Source: Siphlonurus alternatus
Lineage: Eukaryota > Arthropoda > Insecta > Ephemeroptera > Siphlonuridae
Length of the DNA: 64,000 nucleotides
Direction: 5' to 3'
Assembly: GCA_949825025.1 (NCBI GenBank)
Contig: OX463787.1
Location: 20,505,608-20,569,607 of the forward strand
In this document: positions 49,299 through 60,546 of the stretch, in pieces
How the letters are laid out: each line of letters starts with the position of its first letter
How positions within the stretch are numbered: position 1 is the first letter of the stretch
The notes under the pieces: generated by a model
Databases searched by the model: none
The model's input: only the letters and a program-made list of their open reading frames with translations
What the model was told of the DNA's origin: nothing
Translations under genes and position numbers: made by a program

Positions 49299-49611
49299 CC
49301 GACATCAAAATTTTTTATTGCAGAAATGGATTGAGGGTGCAAAGTTATGCTACTCTGATTTTTTCAGATTTTTTAGAGCCCGGCAATTATTTTTTAAAAA
49401 TTATTGAAAGTACAGAAAAAGTGCCGCCTCTTGCCGCCTCTCTTAATAAATGATAGGACCCAAAAGGGACGTGGGTTCGAACCAGATCTCGCCAAAACTT
49501 TCTAGCAATACTTCCCGGTCCCTACAAAATCTGAAAAAAATCAGGGTAGCATAGCTTTGCACCCTCTCTCCATTTCTTCAATAAAAAATTTTGAGGTCAG
49601 TTCTACATTCA
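49299..49611. mobile_element. Foldback family B, copy 4
   Basis: Ends and outer arms as in family B. The core differs (gtgccgcctcttgccgcctc) and includes gtgggttcgaacca, a tRNA B-box-like string. Confidence 0.8.
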
Positions 49612-49839
49612 GCATCCAAAAATTTAGAGTGTTCTTAAAGTTAAAAATTGGAAAGTTGTAATACATACGTAAGATACGAAAAACGGTTTTAGGCTTATAA
49701 TTCAGATAGTAATTATATTTTAAGGTGCAAAACTTATCAAATCAGATTTTAAAGTAGTCAGGGGCTACTCATTTCAAGAGAATTTGTTAAAGTTTAGACA
49801 TTTTCACACACTACAGTGGTAAAATTGTTTTAAAATTTA

Positions 49840-51883
49840 GTATGGAGTATTGACCTATTTTTTTTTATTACAGAAATATATAGAGGGTGCAAAGTTACCC
49901 ATGTAACATATAACGGAAAAACAACGTCACTTTTTGGATGTTTTGGTTTTAAAAATTTTGCGTTGCATATAGAACGTTTATATAACCTTTTATTAATGTT
50001 TCCTAAAATTATGCTTAAATGTGATAAATAAATATCAAGACGGGTCTAAAATGATTTTATTAAATATTTTACCCATTTATTTTTTAATTCTTTGAATATT
50101 ATTTTTATGAATGACGTACATCGAAAAAATGTTTTTCATGCGATATAAACTCGTTCCAAAAATAACTACATTTATACATTTTTTAATCGTTTTTATCTCC
50201 GGACAATGAGTTTTTTTAACACGCCACTATAGTCAAAATAATGTAAATAAATAATAACGTCGGATATAGTAATTAACTTGTTTTTTTTTAGTTAATAATT
50301 AGGATAACGTGAAAAAATATAAAAAAAAAATTTAAAAAAATTACCACATTAGTTTGCTAAAATTTTATTGAGTTAACAAAAATTTAGACAGTGTAAATAA
50401 ATTTCTAATAAAAGATTCTTTAAAATAATATTAATATTACAAACTTATTTCACAGTAAAATTCAGGAAAAAAAATCATTATTAAAATTTATGTAATGAGA
50501 AAAAATATTGTAAGTCGAGAAAAGAAACGGTAGAAAAAAAGATATCGCGCCAATCCAGCCGACCGGCCAAGCAGCATCATGTGTGGGCGTGAGAAAAGAC
50601 GCCGGACGCCGGAGCTGGCGCGGCGAGGAGACATTAAATTTAATGTGTTTAACGAAATTTAATTTAAAATTTAACAACTGGCAAATATGACGAATTCATC
50701 TCGCAATCTGATTGGAAGAAAGGGATCATCTGTTGTCTGAATCATTGCTGTTTGGCGAGATGTGACGCCTAAAGACTCCTTTCTTCCTCTAGTCCGGGAT
50801 GTTTTTTATAGAGATAGGACGTGTGAACAGTGCATTGGGAGTTTTGTTTAATTTAAAGTGTTAATATTTACTGTACTTCAGTACTCATTAATTTAATTTT
50901 TAGTTTAAATAAATACCTTTTACAGTGGCCACAAAGTGATATATAATAAAGTAAATTCAACTTAAATTTACCTGAAGTACAATTAATTGAAACTAGATCT
51001 ATGTATGGTGTGCGTAGAATGGCAGTTTAACTGTATTAAATTATTATTATGTACCGCCAGTGTTCAAAAGTTAAGAAACTCCCGTTTTATAATTCATTTT
51101 ATAAAGGAAATATAATATTGCAGTGTTTACATTTCATATACTGTAGAGTGCAATATTGAGGTAATTTTTAAAGTGATTGCTGACATGACGTGTTTGTGTA
51201 ATATTTTTAATAGCACAGCAGAAACAATTCTCAGTGAGTAACTAGAATTTACTTATTACTTGCAGAAAATTATTTGCCTCCATTGCTTGAAAAAAGATAA
51301 GTTGTAGGGTGTTTATAATTTTTATATATGCAAATTATTATTTAAAATAATAATTTTTAATTAGTATCAACAAACGACGAGCTAAACGAGCCGAATATTT
51401 AAGAAAATATTTTTGGCGGCAAAAAAAAAAAAAATCTCCCCCCCCCCAGTAATTAATTTGGTTGCAGAACAGGTTTTTATTGGCTGTTTTGCACGACGTT
51501 TCCGCAAAGGAAACATACCGGTCCTAGGAAACCTCTTGAATCCGTATTTTGTTCACCGATATAAAACGGATCCGAGGATGGATTAAATCCGTTGTTGCAA
51601 CATATCCTTGTTACATGGGTATGCTACCCTAATTTTTTTCAGATTTTTTAGAGCCCGGGAACTATTTTTAAAAAAATATTGAAAGTTATTTTTGTGACGT
51701 CAATAGACGCAGCTCTTTAAGAAAAAGATAGGACTTGTCGCCACGTGACGTCACAAAAAGGACTTTCAATATTTTTTTAAAAATACTTCACGGGCTTTAA
51801 AAAATCTGAAAAAAATCAGGGTAGCATAACTTTGCACGCTCTATCCATTTCTGCAATAAAAAAATTGAGAACGATACTTCATT
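49840..51883. mobile_element. Foldback family B, copy 5, split by a later insertion
   Basis: The left end (to 49897) reads tagagggtgcaaagtta and the right part (from 51620) resumes tatgctaccctaatttttt. This is the family B sequence interrupted at its TA. The right part continues through TGACGTCA and the normal end. Confidence 0.85.
49898..51619. mobile_element. 1,722-bp TA-flanked element inserted in foldback B
   Basis: Terminal inverted repeats begin CCCATGTAACATATAACG, inverse at the right end after a small insertion. TA is duplicated at 49896-49897 and 51620-51621. The interior has no recognisable transposase and includes a GC-rich patch at 50555-50640. A non-autonomous Tc1/mariner-type element is the simplest reading. 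Confidence 0.8.
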
Positions 51884-52421
51884 GTTTAAATATTCAAACA
51901 TATGAGACTAAGGGGGAAATATAATTTATACAATGATAATTGTAATGATAATGATAAGGGGGGCGTGGCTTGGCGGCCAGCTGTTCTGACGTGAATCTGT
52001 GTCGTCTAAGAATTTTACTATTTTATTCAACTTTTATTGAGTGCATCTACTTGTGGTTTATATTTTTTTCTTCTTCGTGTGAGTAGTTAATGTGGACATT
52101 TTTTCATTTTATATTGATTCTATCAGTATAAATCACATTTCACAAGAAGCAAGGTCACGTTGTGGGTGCCCCTTTACAGCGCCTATAGCGTCTTTTATCG
52201 TGAGTTTTCATCTGTATACTCCAATACACTGCACTTCACCTACGTTTTTTTTTGTATTTATTGCTCATCAACATTTATGCATTTATAAGATAAACAATAT
52301 ATATATATTAATTTGCAAGTTTATTAAACGTCATCATCTGAAGCTCGCCCCTACAAAATAATAGAATCGTCTTATAAGCCCGCCAGATACCTGTGATTCG
52401 CTTCTCTTTACCTGACTGCCG

Positions 52422-52454
52422 TGACGTCATATGTTTTTTACCTTGCGCATGCGC
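52422..52454 (+). promoter_or_regulatory. CRE and NRF-1-type sites in the LINE 5' region
   Basis: TGACGTCA and the palindrome GCGCATGCGC lie 15 bp apart, upstream of the frame. LINEs rely on promoters inside their 5' region, so these are plausible activator sites. Confidence 0.35.
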
Positions 52455-52827
52455 TCTACGTTCTCTGTACTGTTGCTTGCGTGTGCATTTCCTGTCTGCT
52501 GGAAAAGTTGCATATCTCTCAGGGTGGAGATTTCAATTTTGCAAACTTTATGAGCTCCATCGAAGAATAGAACTTCAGCTGCGTATACAAAATATAGTTC
52601 GTGAGCGCATCTTTGATCGTTGCGGCTAAACTCTTTGTGACATAACTTTATTGCTTTTTGTTAGTGTATATTCATTTTTATGTGTTTTGAAATAGTTGTA
52701 TTGATATTATTGTTACTATATTTTTTTTTTTTTCTTTCTTATTGTATTCATATGGTAACGCTCTTTTGGCCTACCTAACTGAATGGCATCGTTTTTAGCA
52801 TTGTAATTTTTTTTTTTTCTCTTTCTC

Positions 52828-55800
52828 GTGAAAATTTTACTTAAAAAGAAAAAAAAAAAAAAAAAAATTATTGCAACAAAATCACGTCTTTGCTTTGTCA
52901 TAATTTTTTTTTGGTGTTTATGCAATTACTCTGAGAATGTTGTTGAATCGTATCAATATTACCGCTTTTATGTGCATCATATTTACCAGTTTAGAGAACA
53001 ATCATGTGTATTTTCCTTAAAACCATATGTGAGATTTCGCATTCCTATTTGGTTGTTCCTGCACCATCACTGGCGTTTGGGGAGTACTGGCAATCATAGA
53101 ACTATTCGGGGGATGTTTCTTATATTGAGAAGGCAATTGCGTAAGGCTGGCCGTGTCTGTAAGATCACATCACGTGATCAGCTTCCCAGTCACCTTTCCC
53201 GGCATGCCATTGTTCATTATGTTTCACATTTGTATCGCCGGTTAATGTTACGCTCATCCTTATCAATCAAAAAGTTTCTCCTCATCCTCCTATTGTGCTG
53301 TGGTGACGTGTCACCTAATCCTGGTCCTCCCTCTAGTCAAACATCAACTGTTGGGACTCGTATATGTCCATGTTGTGGTAGTGCAGGAAGAAAGAATCAG
53401 TTATTTATTTCTTGTAAGTCATGTAATAAGTTGTATCATAGAACGTGTGCAAAAATTCCTCCTGCTGTGTTACGTGGGAAGAAATTTGGTATGATTAATT
53501 GGTCATGTTGGAGTTGTTCTCTACCAAACTTATCTGATTCTTTCTTCAATTCATCACTGAATTCTGAAAAATCTAATATTTCTGATGCCAATGTTTCTTT
53601 TTCAGGTGGCTTATCATTTTTATCCTTTAATGCCAGAAGTCTTTGTGATCCTAATAAGCATTGTGATGTATTGGCTTGGATAAAAAGTTATAATCCTGAC
53701 GTGATTTGTATCTGTGAGACATGGTTAACTGATAGTATTACAGACAGCCAAGCATTACCTGATGATTATGTTTTATATCGTATAGATAGGGTTGGTGGCT
53801 ACGGTGGTGTACTTATTGCCGTAAGATCCAACTTAATGTCTACTCGCATGCGGGAGCTTGAGACGCGGGGGGAAGTTGTATGGGTTTCTATTAATACTGG
53901 TAAAAGTAATTTACTAGTTGGTTCTGCTTATCGCTCTCCTAACGCGGAGCATGAAACAAATCAACAACTTCTCGCTTCCTTGGCTCTAGCTTGTGATATT
54001 CAACATAAATTTAATAATACTTTGGTCCTTGGTGATTTTAACCTGGACATTGATTGGGGTGTTACTCCTATCCCACGAAATAAATTGGCTGACGATTTTT
54101 TGGCTGCTTTTTATGATTTGTATTTAACGCAATTGATTAAACAAGCTACGCGTGAACAAGGTGGCTGTCGCTCTATTTTGGACCTATTGCTTTGCTCTGA
54201 CCCTAATATAATTCTTTCACATAGCATTGTTCCTGGGGTCTCTGATCATCATGCCATTTCTTTTACTTTGGATGTCAAGCCAATCAAATTGCAGGCTCCT
54301 AAGCGTCATGTTTACAATTATAAACGAGCAAAGTGGGAGGAACTGAATAGTAAGTTTTGTACTGACATGCCTGTTAATTTTGATAATTTTACTAATGTTG
54401 ATGATGCTTGGGCATTTTGGCTCAAAAAATTCTTTGATTGTGTTAATGCTAATATTCCAAATACCTTGTTACGACGAAGAAATGAACATCCATGGATTGA
54501 TGCAGAAGCTGTTAATGAGATAAAGAAACGTGATAGATTGTTCAAGAAATGCTCAGCTGTTAATACTGTATCGCTGTGGGAGCGTTATAGAATTTCACGT
54601 AATAAAGTGAAAAAGCTAATTAGAGATAAATTTCAAAAATATATTTGGAATTTGGGTTTATCTGGAAATTGTAAAGCTCTCTGGAAATTTATGCAATCAA
54701 GACTTGGTTGTTCTGCACCCAAAGCATTCTATTATAATGGCAATTTGTTAACTAGACCTCTGGATATATGCAATGCTTTCAGTCAGAGATTTAAACTTAA
54801 TTTTGCTAGTAAAAACAGGAATGCATGTAACCTATCTCCTCCTGTGAATGTTAATATTAAGTCTGAATTAAGTCATATTACATGTTCTGTATCTGATGTG
54901 TTGGCTAGTCTGTCTTTAATAAAGGAGAATGCATCTAGTGGCCCTGATGGTGTTCCTGCTATAATTTTAAGGAAATGTGCTCCATCTTTATCAAAGTCAT
55001 TGTGTGCTTTGTACAACTTTTCTTTAAACAAGGGAAAAGTTCCAACTGCCTGGAAGAAGGCTTGTGTTGTACCAATACACAAAAATGGTGCCAAGGATGA
55101 TATCAATAACTATCGTCCTATCTCACTTACATCTCTTCTGTCAAAATGTTTGGAGAGAATAATTTGTTGTCATATTTTAGCTCATTTAAAAAACAATAAT
55201 CTAATTAATAATTATCAACACGGCTTTCTTCCTGGTAGATCGTGTGTCACTATGTTGGCTCATGTTATTGATGACTGGCTGTTTAGTCTAAGTAATGTTG
55301 ATGTTAAACAAGTTGATGTCATTTCATTGGACTGGGCCAAAGCTTTTGATGTTATCCCACATGATCGTTTGGGAACAAAGCTTTGGGGCTATAAGGTCCG
55401 TGGTAATGTACATGCATGGCTCTGCTCATTTTTGGATGGCAGAACTCAACAAGTAGTTTATCAGGGGTCTATCTCAGATTCTGTAGATGTTACATCTGGG
55501 GTGCCTCAGGGTTCTGTGATTGGTCCTTTGCTGTTCACTGTTTTTATGCTTGACTTGCCAAAATGTGTATCTTCGTCAATGGCTCAGTATGCTGATGATA
55601 GTTCTGTTTATCGTGCAATAAAAACTGTAGAAGATTCTGTGGCCCTTCAAGCGGATCTAGACAATATTTCTATGTGGTGTGATGTGAACTGTATGTCTTT
55701 GAATGCAGATAAGAGTGTGCATATTAGATTTACTCGTTCCAAATCTCCTATTATGATTTCATATTCTGTTTTTTCCACTCCTATTCCACTTCAGCCCAGC

Positions 55801-56385
55801 ATTAAACTCTTGGGTGTTTATATTACCAATGATTTAAAGTGGAATCTCCATACAGATAATATTGTTAATAAGTCTAATAAAATTCTTGGAATGTTAAACA
55901 GAAGTATCAGAACTGGGAAGCCTAGCTCTAAAAAGATGTTGTATGTCGCTTTGGTGCGTGCCCGTCTTTTGTTTGGTGCTCCTGCTTGGCATCCAACCTC
56001 TGTTACAAATATTACAAAATTAGAGAGAGTCCAAAGTCGAGCTACTAGATTTATACTGGGTCATAAAAAATATTCAAAGTGTGAAGACAGTGTGCAACGT
56101 CTAGTGCGTTGCAATTTGCTTGATTTTGGATCTCTGTTTAAAAAAATTGATATGTCATTTTTCTGTAAGTGTTTGTCTGGGAAGTATGACTTAAATGTGT
56201 TTGGTGCGGAGAGAATCACAGTCAAACCACGTAGGGAGGGTCTGCGGGGTAGTAGTACTGTCCTCTCTACACCACGTGGTTTCTCTACGTACCTGACTTC
56301 GTACTTCCCACGTGTGGTCAAAGCTTACAACTCTCTGCCTGAGGATTCTAAATTTCCTCTTCCTATTACTGTTTTGCCCGCCTAA
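52828..56385 (+). CDS. LINE polyprotein: 2A-like motif, PHD finger, endonuclease, reverse transcriptase
   Basis: The open frame has 1,185 codons from the first ATG. That ATG is followed by an A run (coding poly-Lys), so the in-frame ATG at 53113 may be the real start. In order (numbering from 52828): hydrophobic FLLILLLCC and GDVSPNPGP at 159-167, like a 2A ribosome-skipping site but with Ser in the Glu position. A PHD-type Cys4-His-Cys3 finger lies at about 180-230 (CPCCGS, CKSCNKLYHRTC, CWSC). An APE-type endonuclease follows, with SFNARSL, ICETWL, GDFN at 402 and SDHH at 472. The reverse transcriptase has SGPDGVPAI, NYRPISLTSLLSKCLERI, QHGFLPGRSC, SGVPQGSVIGPLLF and YADD at 921. The C-terminal part ends VVKAYNSLPEDSKFP. 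It copies its own RNA at nicked target DNA. Confidence 0.92.
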   Translation: MKILLKKKKKKKKIIATKSRLCFVIIFFWCLCNYSENVVESYQYYRFYVHHIYQFREQSCVFSLKPYVRFRIPIWLFLHHHWRLGSTGNHRTIRGMFLILRRQLRKAGRVCKITSRDQLPSHLSRHAIVHYVSHLYRRLMLRSSLSIKKFLLILLLCCGDVSPNPGPPSSQTSTVGTRICPCCGSAGRKNQLFISCKSCNKLYHRTCAKIPPAVLRGKKFGMINWSCWSCSLPNLSDSFFNSSLNSEKSNISDANVSFSGGLSFLSFNARSLCDPNKHCDVLAWIKSYNPDVICICETWLTDSITDSQALPDDYVLYRIDRVGGYGGVLIAVRSNLMSTRMRELETRGEVVWVSINTGKSNLLVGSAYRSPNAEHETNQQLLASLALACDIQHKFNNTLVLGDFNLDIDWGVTPIPRNKLADDFLAAFYDLYLTQLIKQATREQGGCRSILDLLLCSDPNIILSHSIVPGVSDHHAISFTLDVKPIKLQAPKRHVYNYKRAKWEELNSKFCTDMPVNFDNFTNVDDAWAFWLKKFFDCVNANIPNTLLRRRNEHPWIDAEAVNEIKKRDRLFKKCSAVNTVSLWERYRISRNKVKKLIRDKFQKYIWNLGLSGNCKALWKFMQSRLGCSAPKAFYYNGNLLTRPLDICNAFSQRFKLNFASKNRNACNLSPPVNVNIKSELSHITCSVSDVLASLSLIKENASSGPDGVPAIILRKCAPSLSKSLCALYNFSLNKGKVPTAWKKACVVPIHKNGAKDDINNYRPISLTSLLSKCLERIICCHILAHLKNNNLINNYQHGFLPGRSCVTMLAHVIDDWLFSLSNVDVKQVDVISLDWAKAFDVIPHDRLGTKLWGYKVRGNVHAWLCSFLDGRTQQVVYQGSISDSVDVTSGVPQGSVIGPLLFTVFMLDLPKCVSSSMAQYADDSSVYRAIKTVEDSVALQADLDNISMWCDVNCMSLNADKSVHIRFTRSKSPIMISYSVFSTPIPLQPSIKLLGVYITNDLKWNLHTDNIVNKSNKILGMLNRSIRTGKPSSKKMLYVALVRARLLFGAPAWHPTSVTNITKLERVQSRATRFILGHKKYSKCEDSVQRLVRCNLLDFGSLFKKIDMSFFCKCLSGKYDLNVFGAERITVKPRREGLRGSSTVLSTPRGFSTYLTSYFPRVVKAYNSLPEDSKFPLPITVLPA
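53302..53328 (+). other. 2A-like motif GDVSPNPGP
   Basis: Sits right after a Leu-rich stretch and before the PHD finger, the usual place in invertebrate LINEs. The canonical motif is DxExNPGP; here the Glu is Ser, so skipping may be weak or absent. Confidence 0.6.
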
Positions 56386-56634
56386 TTTAAAGGTTGTAAA
56401 ATGTTATACTTCTTATTTTTGTATTAATATATATATATTTTTTTTTATTGTATATATTTGTATTGACGAAGTAGCTATTTCTGACATGTTGGTGGTTGAT
56501 CACATTGTGAATGGGCATTTGCCTTTTTCAATCCACCATTTGGGTTGTTTATTCTTTTTTTTCTTGTCTTTCCCTCCCATTTTATGTATTTCTTAACCCA
56601 ATTAACAATTATTATTATTATTATTATTATTATA

Positions 56635-56967
56635 ATATGATAACTTATTTTTAATAGGTGTCACTAATACTCTTCATTCCTAAACTACCCTTAAATTATT
56701 AACATTTAATTATAAAAAAAATATTTGTCAGATTCATGTTTTCAATGATCAAATATTATTGTAAAAATTAAAAAAAAACTCTCAGAATTAGGGATGAAAA
56801 TACTTTACCAAAAACCTCTTACATAGTCTCAATTCTTACATTTTAAAATGAAATATTGAAAACTTCTGGGTGGTTTAAGGATAAAATAGGGATTAGTTAC
56901 AGTTTTTAGAAATACAACTTAAGATTGTAAATATTTTTTTACTTTCAAGTTTCAGTTCTTAAAATGG
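56635..56967. other. Gene-free stretch after the LINE
   Basis: AT-rich; contains a weak palindrome around actacccttaa and gggtggtttaagg. Nothing coding. Confidence 0.4.
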
Positions 56968-57283
56968 ACTATAAACAATAATTTTTTTTTGCAGAAATAG
57001 ATAAAGATTAAAAATTTCTGCTACCCTGATTTTTTTCAGATTTTTTACAGACTTGAAAATTATTTTTAAACGTTTAATTAATATCCTTTTTGTGATGTTG
57101 CGAGGCGCTTCTCTTTAAGAAAAGAAGAGAACGTGCTGCCATGTGACGTTACATAAAGGACTTTCAATGTTGTTTAAAAATAGGTCCAGGTCTGTAAAAA
57201 ATATAAAATAAAATCAGAGTAACCTAACTGTGCAGCTTCGCACCCTACTTTTATTTTTGCAATAAGAAAAATTTAGATTTTAT
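56968..57283. mobile_element. Foldback family B, eroded copy 6
   Basis: tgcagaaatagataaagatt, ctaccctgatttttttcag, tgatgttgcgaggcgc, gaaaagaagag and a decayed right arm follow the family order with many substitutions. Confidence 0.75.
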
Positions 57284-57825
57284 ATCGATAATATAATTTT
57301 CAACAAAATTTGATTTTTACCAATTTGAGCCCATGCAAGCATAGTGGCTCTATTTACTATGGTGATGTCACGTACGCCTATTTTCAAATTTCGTGCTTTT
57401 ACTGTTCCACTTTTTATCCAATCACCGGTCGTAATTGATGTCACGTGACAAAAGTTACGCACTCTGATTGGCCGCGCCTTATACATGGGTCTTTACCGTG
57501 TCACTTCCCCTCCTAGGTCTTTAGCTTCCCTGCATGCAAGGTGTGGAGGATCAAGATAACTGAACTTATGTTTTCTCATTTTCTCACAAATTGAGAAGCA
57601 CTTTTCAAGTTTAACGCCCGATGTTAAGTTTTGTACCCAAGAATTGATCTGCAATTGAGTCATAGGCCAAACTTATTTTTCCTATCCAACTCATGCATTC
57701 TAATATTAGCTTTTAAGAACTGTAAGTAAGAATTTTAAAAACTGTTTGTCACATTTCTTATACTTTCATGGAATCATCCCCTTTCCTCTACAATCAGAAT
57801 AATAAGTTATCCCATATAAATATAT
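57284..57825. other. Gene-free stretch with promoter-like patch
   Basis: At 57355-57520 lie CCAAT (57419), TCACGTGAC (57441-57449), an inverted CCAAT in gattggccgcgcc and ttatacatg. No exon is linked to it. Confidence 0.35.
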
Positions 57826-58152
57826 GACAATGAGATACTAGAATATGAAAAATTTTAGTGGCTCAATCGAAAGAAGGGGTAAAATTATGCCACTGTAAAA
57901 TTTTCAAAATATTCTGAGTCCAGGAAATTATTTTAAAAAATATTGAAATCTATTTTGATGACGTCATGGGTGGAACTCTTTAAAAAAAGAATAAGGCAGT
58001 GCCACCCGTGACGTCACAAATTAGACTCTAATTTTTTTATTTTAAAAATATTCCCGGTCTCAGAAAAATCTGATAAAATTCACAGTACCAAATTTTTAAC
58101 CCTTCTTTTGATTAAGCCACCAAAATTGTCACATTCTTGTATCTTAATATAT
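57826..58152. mobile_element. Foldback family C, copy 3
   Basis: tgagatactagaatatgaaa, cgaaagaaggggtaaaatta, gacgtcatgggtgg, gccacccgtgacgtcac and the inverse right arm. Confidence 0.85.
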
Positions 58153-59334
58153 TTCAATTTTTAATTTTACTTTGCGAATTAAAAATCTACTCTTAATTAT
58201 TTTAATAATCAAGTTTGTAAACCATTTTTTTTTTAATATGAACAAGATTGTTTTTTGCTATGATCTCGAAAATATTAATGCTGTCTTGATTTTAAAATAA
58301 TTTTGGCCAAAAGCTCGAAAATTTAGGTTTTGGCTTGACAATTTGAAACCTATGTCTAGCCTGAAACACTAAAATTTAACTTCGGTTCGAATTTGAGCTG
58401 CATTACTTTATCCCGAATAATAGAGGAGATAGTTATAATAAAGTTCATTAAATTTTATGTCTTAATTTAATTTTGTGAACCAGTTTATATCCCAATTTCT
58501 AAAATAAGCAACTTTATTTTCGTGACGAAATGTAATACTCTGTTTGCAAACTTATTTAAAAAAATGAAAAAAAAAAATAAAATATTGAAAATTATTTTCC
58601 TAAGATCCTAAGAAACACAATTTTCTTACATAGAATCCACTATGAGGATATTGCTGTATGCTGCGCTAAATACCTCTTTGCTGATATTATTATGGAATTT
58701 AATAAATAAAAGGAAATTAATTTTATTGCTGGCAACTACGTACACACTAAATGTTATAATTAACCACCTAACGATCACAAAGAAGTATGAACACTAGCAT
58801 ATTCAAATTCACATAGGCACTTTTATATCACACTCTTTACCAAAAAGAAGGTAAAGGGCATCTTGTCCAAATTAATTAATCGCTCTTCGCCAGGATTTTT
58901 TTTTTTGCCGAAATTGATTGCTGGGTGGCTACAAAGAATTGAATTTTGTCTCATGTTTTAAATGAATTATTTTATAGAAATTTCGGATCCCAGTGACGCC
59001 CTTGTTGTTAATTTTAGGGTTGAAGATCTACAAAATTTTATTCATACATATGAATGCCAACATAAAATAATAAACAATGTCTTAAATTGCAGAAACACCA
59101 GTTATTTATTTTCATTTAATTTGATGTAAAAGGAACCTAACATTGTCTTAAATATATTAACTGTAGTTTTTCTCGGAATTTATTTCTTTTATAATTTCTG
59201 TACCGATATTGAGAATTTTCCTTTGATACAAATATTTCATCCTGCAGTATTATTGCCTTTCAATTATATATTTGATTTTCTAAACCTCCAATTATAAAAC
59301 AACACAATATTCTAATTTACACTCGAACACTCGC
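58153..59334. other. Gene-free stretch
   Basis: AT-rich with no frame or repeat recognised. Confidence 0.5.
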
Positions 59335-59742
59335 TGAAAGACTTTAAAGTTATTGCAGTAGCAAGATAAGCCAAATATTTAACATTGTTTTCCTATGCAA
59401 CATTTTTCTATTCTTGCTATTGCAATAAGTCAGTCTGTGTGAATGTCACCAGCAAAGTACTTTCAAGATATTTGACAAATACTGTCAAGACTTCCCTGGT
59501 AAAATTTCAACATTCCAGAATTAAAATTATGTCCATGATGCAGCTAGAGTGAAACTAACTTTGGCAGTGATTTCCCTATTTCTTTGCCGCAGACTGGGTA
59601 CAAATGACGTCACAGGTGCCTTTTCATCTGCTATTATCTCTGATATTATAGCTGCTGAAACAATTTTTTTTATGCAACCGTATCATACTGAGGCAATACG
59701 AACTGTGGACTTAATACTGTGAAATGGGGCCTTTAAGAGCGC
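59335..59742. mobile_element. Foldback family G, single-arm copy
   Basis: tattgcagtagcaagataag, gacaaatactgtcaagac, ttccagaattaaaattatgt, tgacgtcacaggtgcc and cttaatactgtgaaatgg follow the right arm of 45420-46127. Only about 100 bp of the other arm is present. Confidence 0.8.
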
Positions 59743-60283
59743 TAAAATAAGAGAATTGACATGCCACACGTGAGTTCAATTCATATATTGAAAAATGTAA
59801 AAAAAATGTAACCTGCTTGTTACACAAAATTCATCAAACACGTTAATAACGTAAGTGAATTTTGTTTGTTTTTGTTTTCATCTTCTGTAAATGTTATTAA
59901 TGTATTGTTTTGTATTGTTATTTTTAATAAATATATAGGTAATTTTGTTTAAGCTTACTATACGTGTTGAATAATTGTATGTAACTCAGTTCCAACCGAT
60001 AGGGCTTCATTTAGGGCCTTTGTTGGACTGTATTTGTACACAATTTAATAATAAAAAACTGAAAAAAAAATAAATCGTGCACTTTCAACACGAAGATCAC
60101 GCAATAAGCGTTTTTTGCAAAATATATAAAATAGTTTAATAATTAAACTCCCTGAAATGGTTAACATTCCAATAGTTATTTATACACCCGTTATTACGTA
60201 CAAATGGAAAAAAATAAGAAAAACTTGTTTTAAAAAAAAATGTTACATTTTTATGTGTTTTGATAATATAAAAGTGATTTTAG
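59743..60283. other. Gene-free stretch downstream of the protease
   Basis: AT-rich; no coding sequence. The probable protease poly(A) signal is at its right edge. Confidence 0.45.
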
Positions 60284-60289
60284 TTTATT
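60284..60289 (-). terminator. Poly(A) signal of the serine protease
   Basis: AATAAA on the minus strand, about 20 bp after the stop codon at 60308. Confidence 0.45.
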
Positions 60290-60307
60290 GGAAATATTAT
60301 GTCAATT

Positions 60308-60546
60308 TTAAGAAAACTTACATGTTTGTGGATGTTTGAAGCTGCAGGAAGTGTCAGTCAACCAAGATGTTAATTTTGCCATGTCCGTGAAGATAATGTA
60401 GTTGTTAAGATCACAAATTCCTGGCTGATCGGAGCGAAAAAGTGTTCGACTAACCATTCCACGCAGTACCCAGGATCTTTTGTTGTCAGGACTGTATCGA
60501 GGGACGTACATACCACTACCGCTGTCCCCGTTACATGGTCCAGTCT
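60308..60546 (-). CDS. Serine protease exon with catalytic Ser
   Basis: Acceptor ttgtctttttag. The carried G plus AG make Glu, then TGPCNGDSGSG to the stop. Confidence 0.85.

Larger units (their letters stand above)
51955..56634 (+). mobile_element. Full-length-looking LINE of the CR1/Jockey-like group
   Basis: A 5' region of about 0.9-1.1 kb precedes one long open frame, followed by a 0.25-kb 3' UTR that ends in an (ATT)n tail at 56610-56634. The 5' border is uncertain (just after a family B copy, near ggggggcgtggcttggcgg). The 5' region contains TGACGTCA (52422-52429) and GCGCATGCGC (52445-52454), suitable for an internal promoter. The lack of stops indicates a young copy. Confidence 0.8.

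Noticed and set aside
49460..49485. tRNA B-box string gtgggttcgaacca
   Set aside because: It lies in the variable core of a family B hairpin; no tRNA structure around it and other copies lack it.
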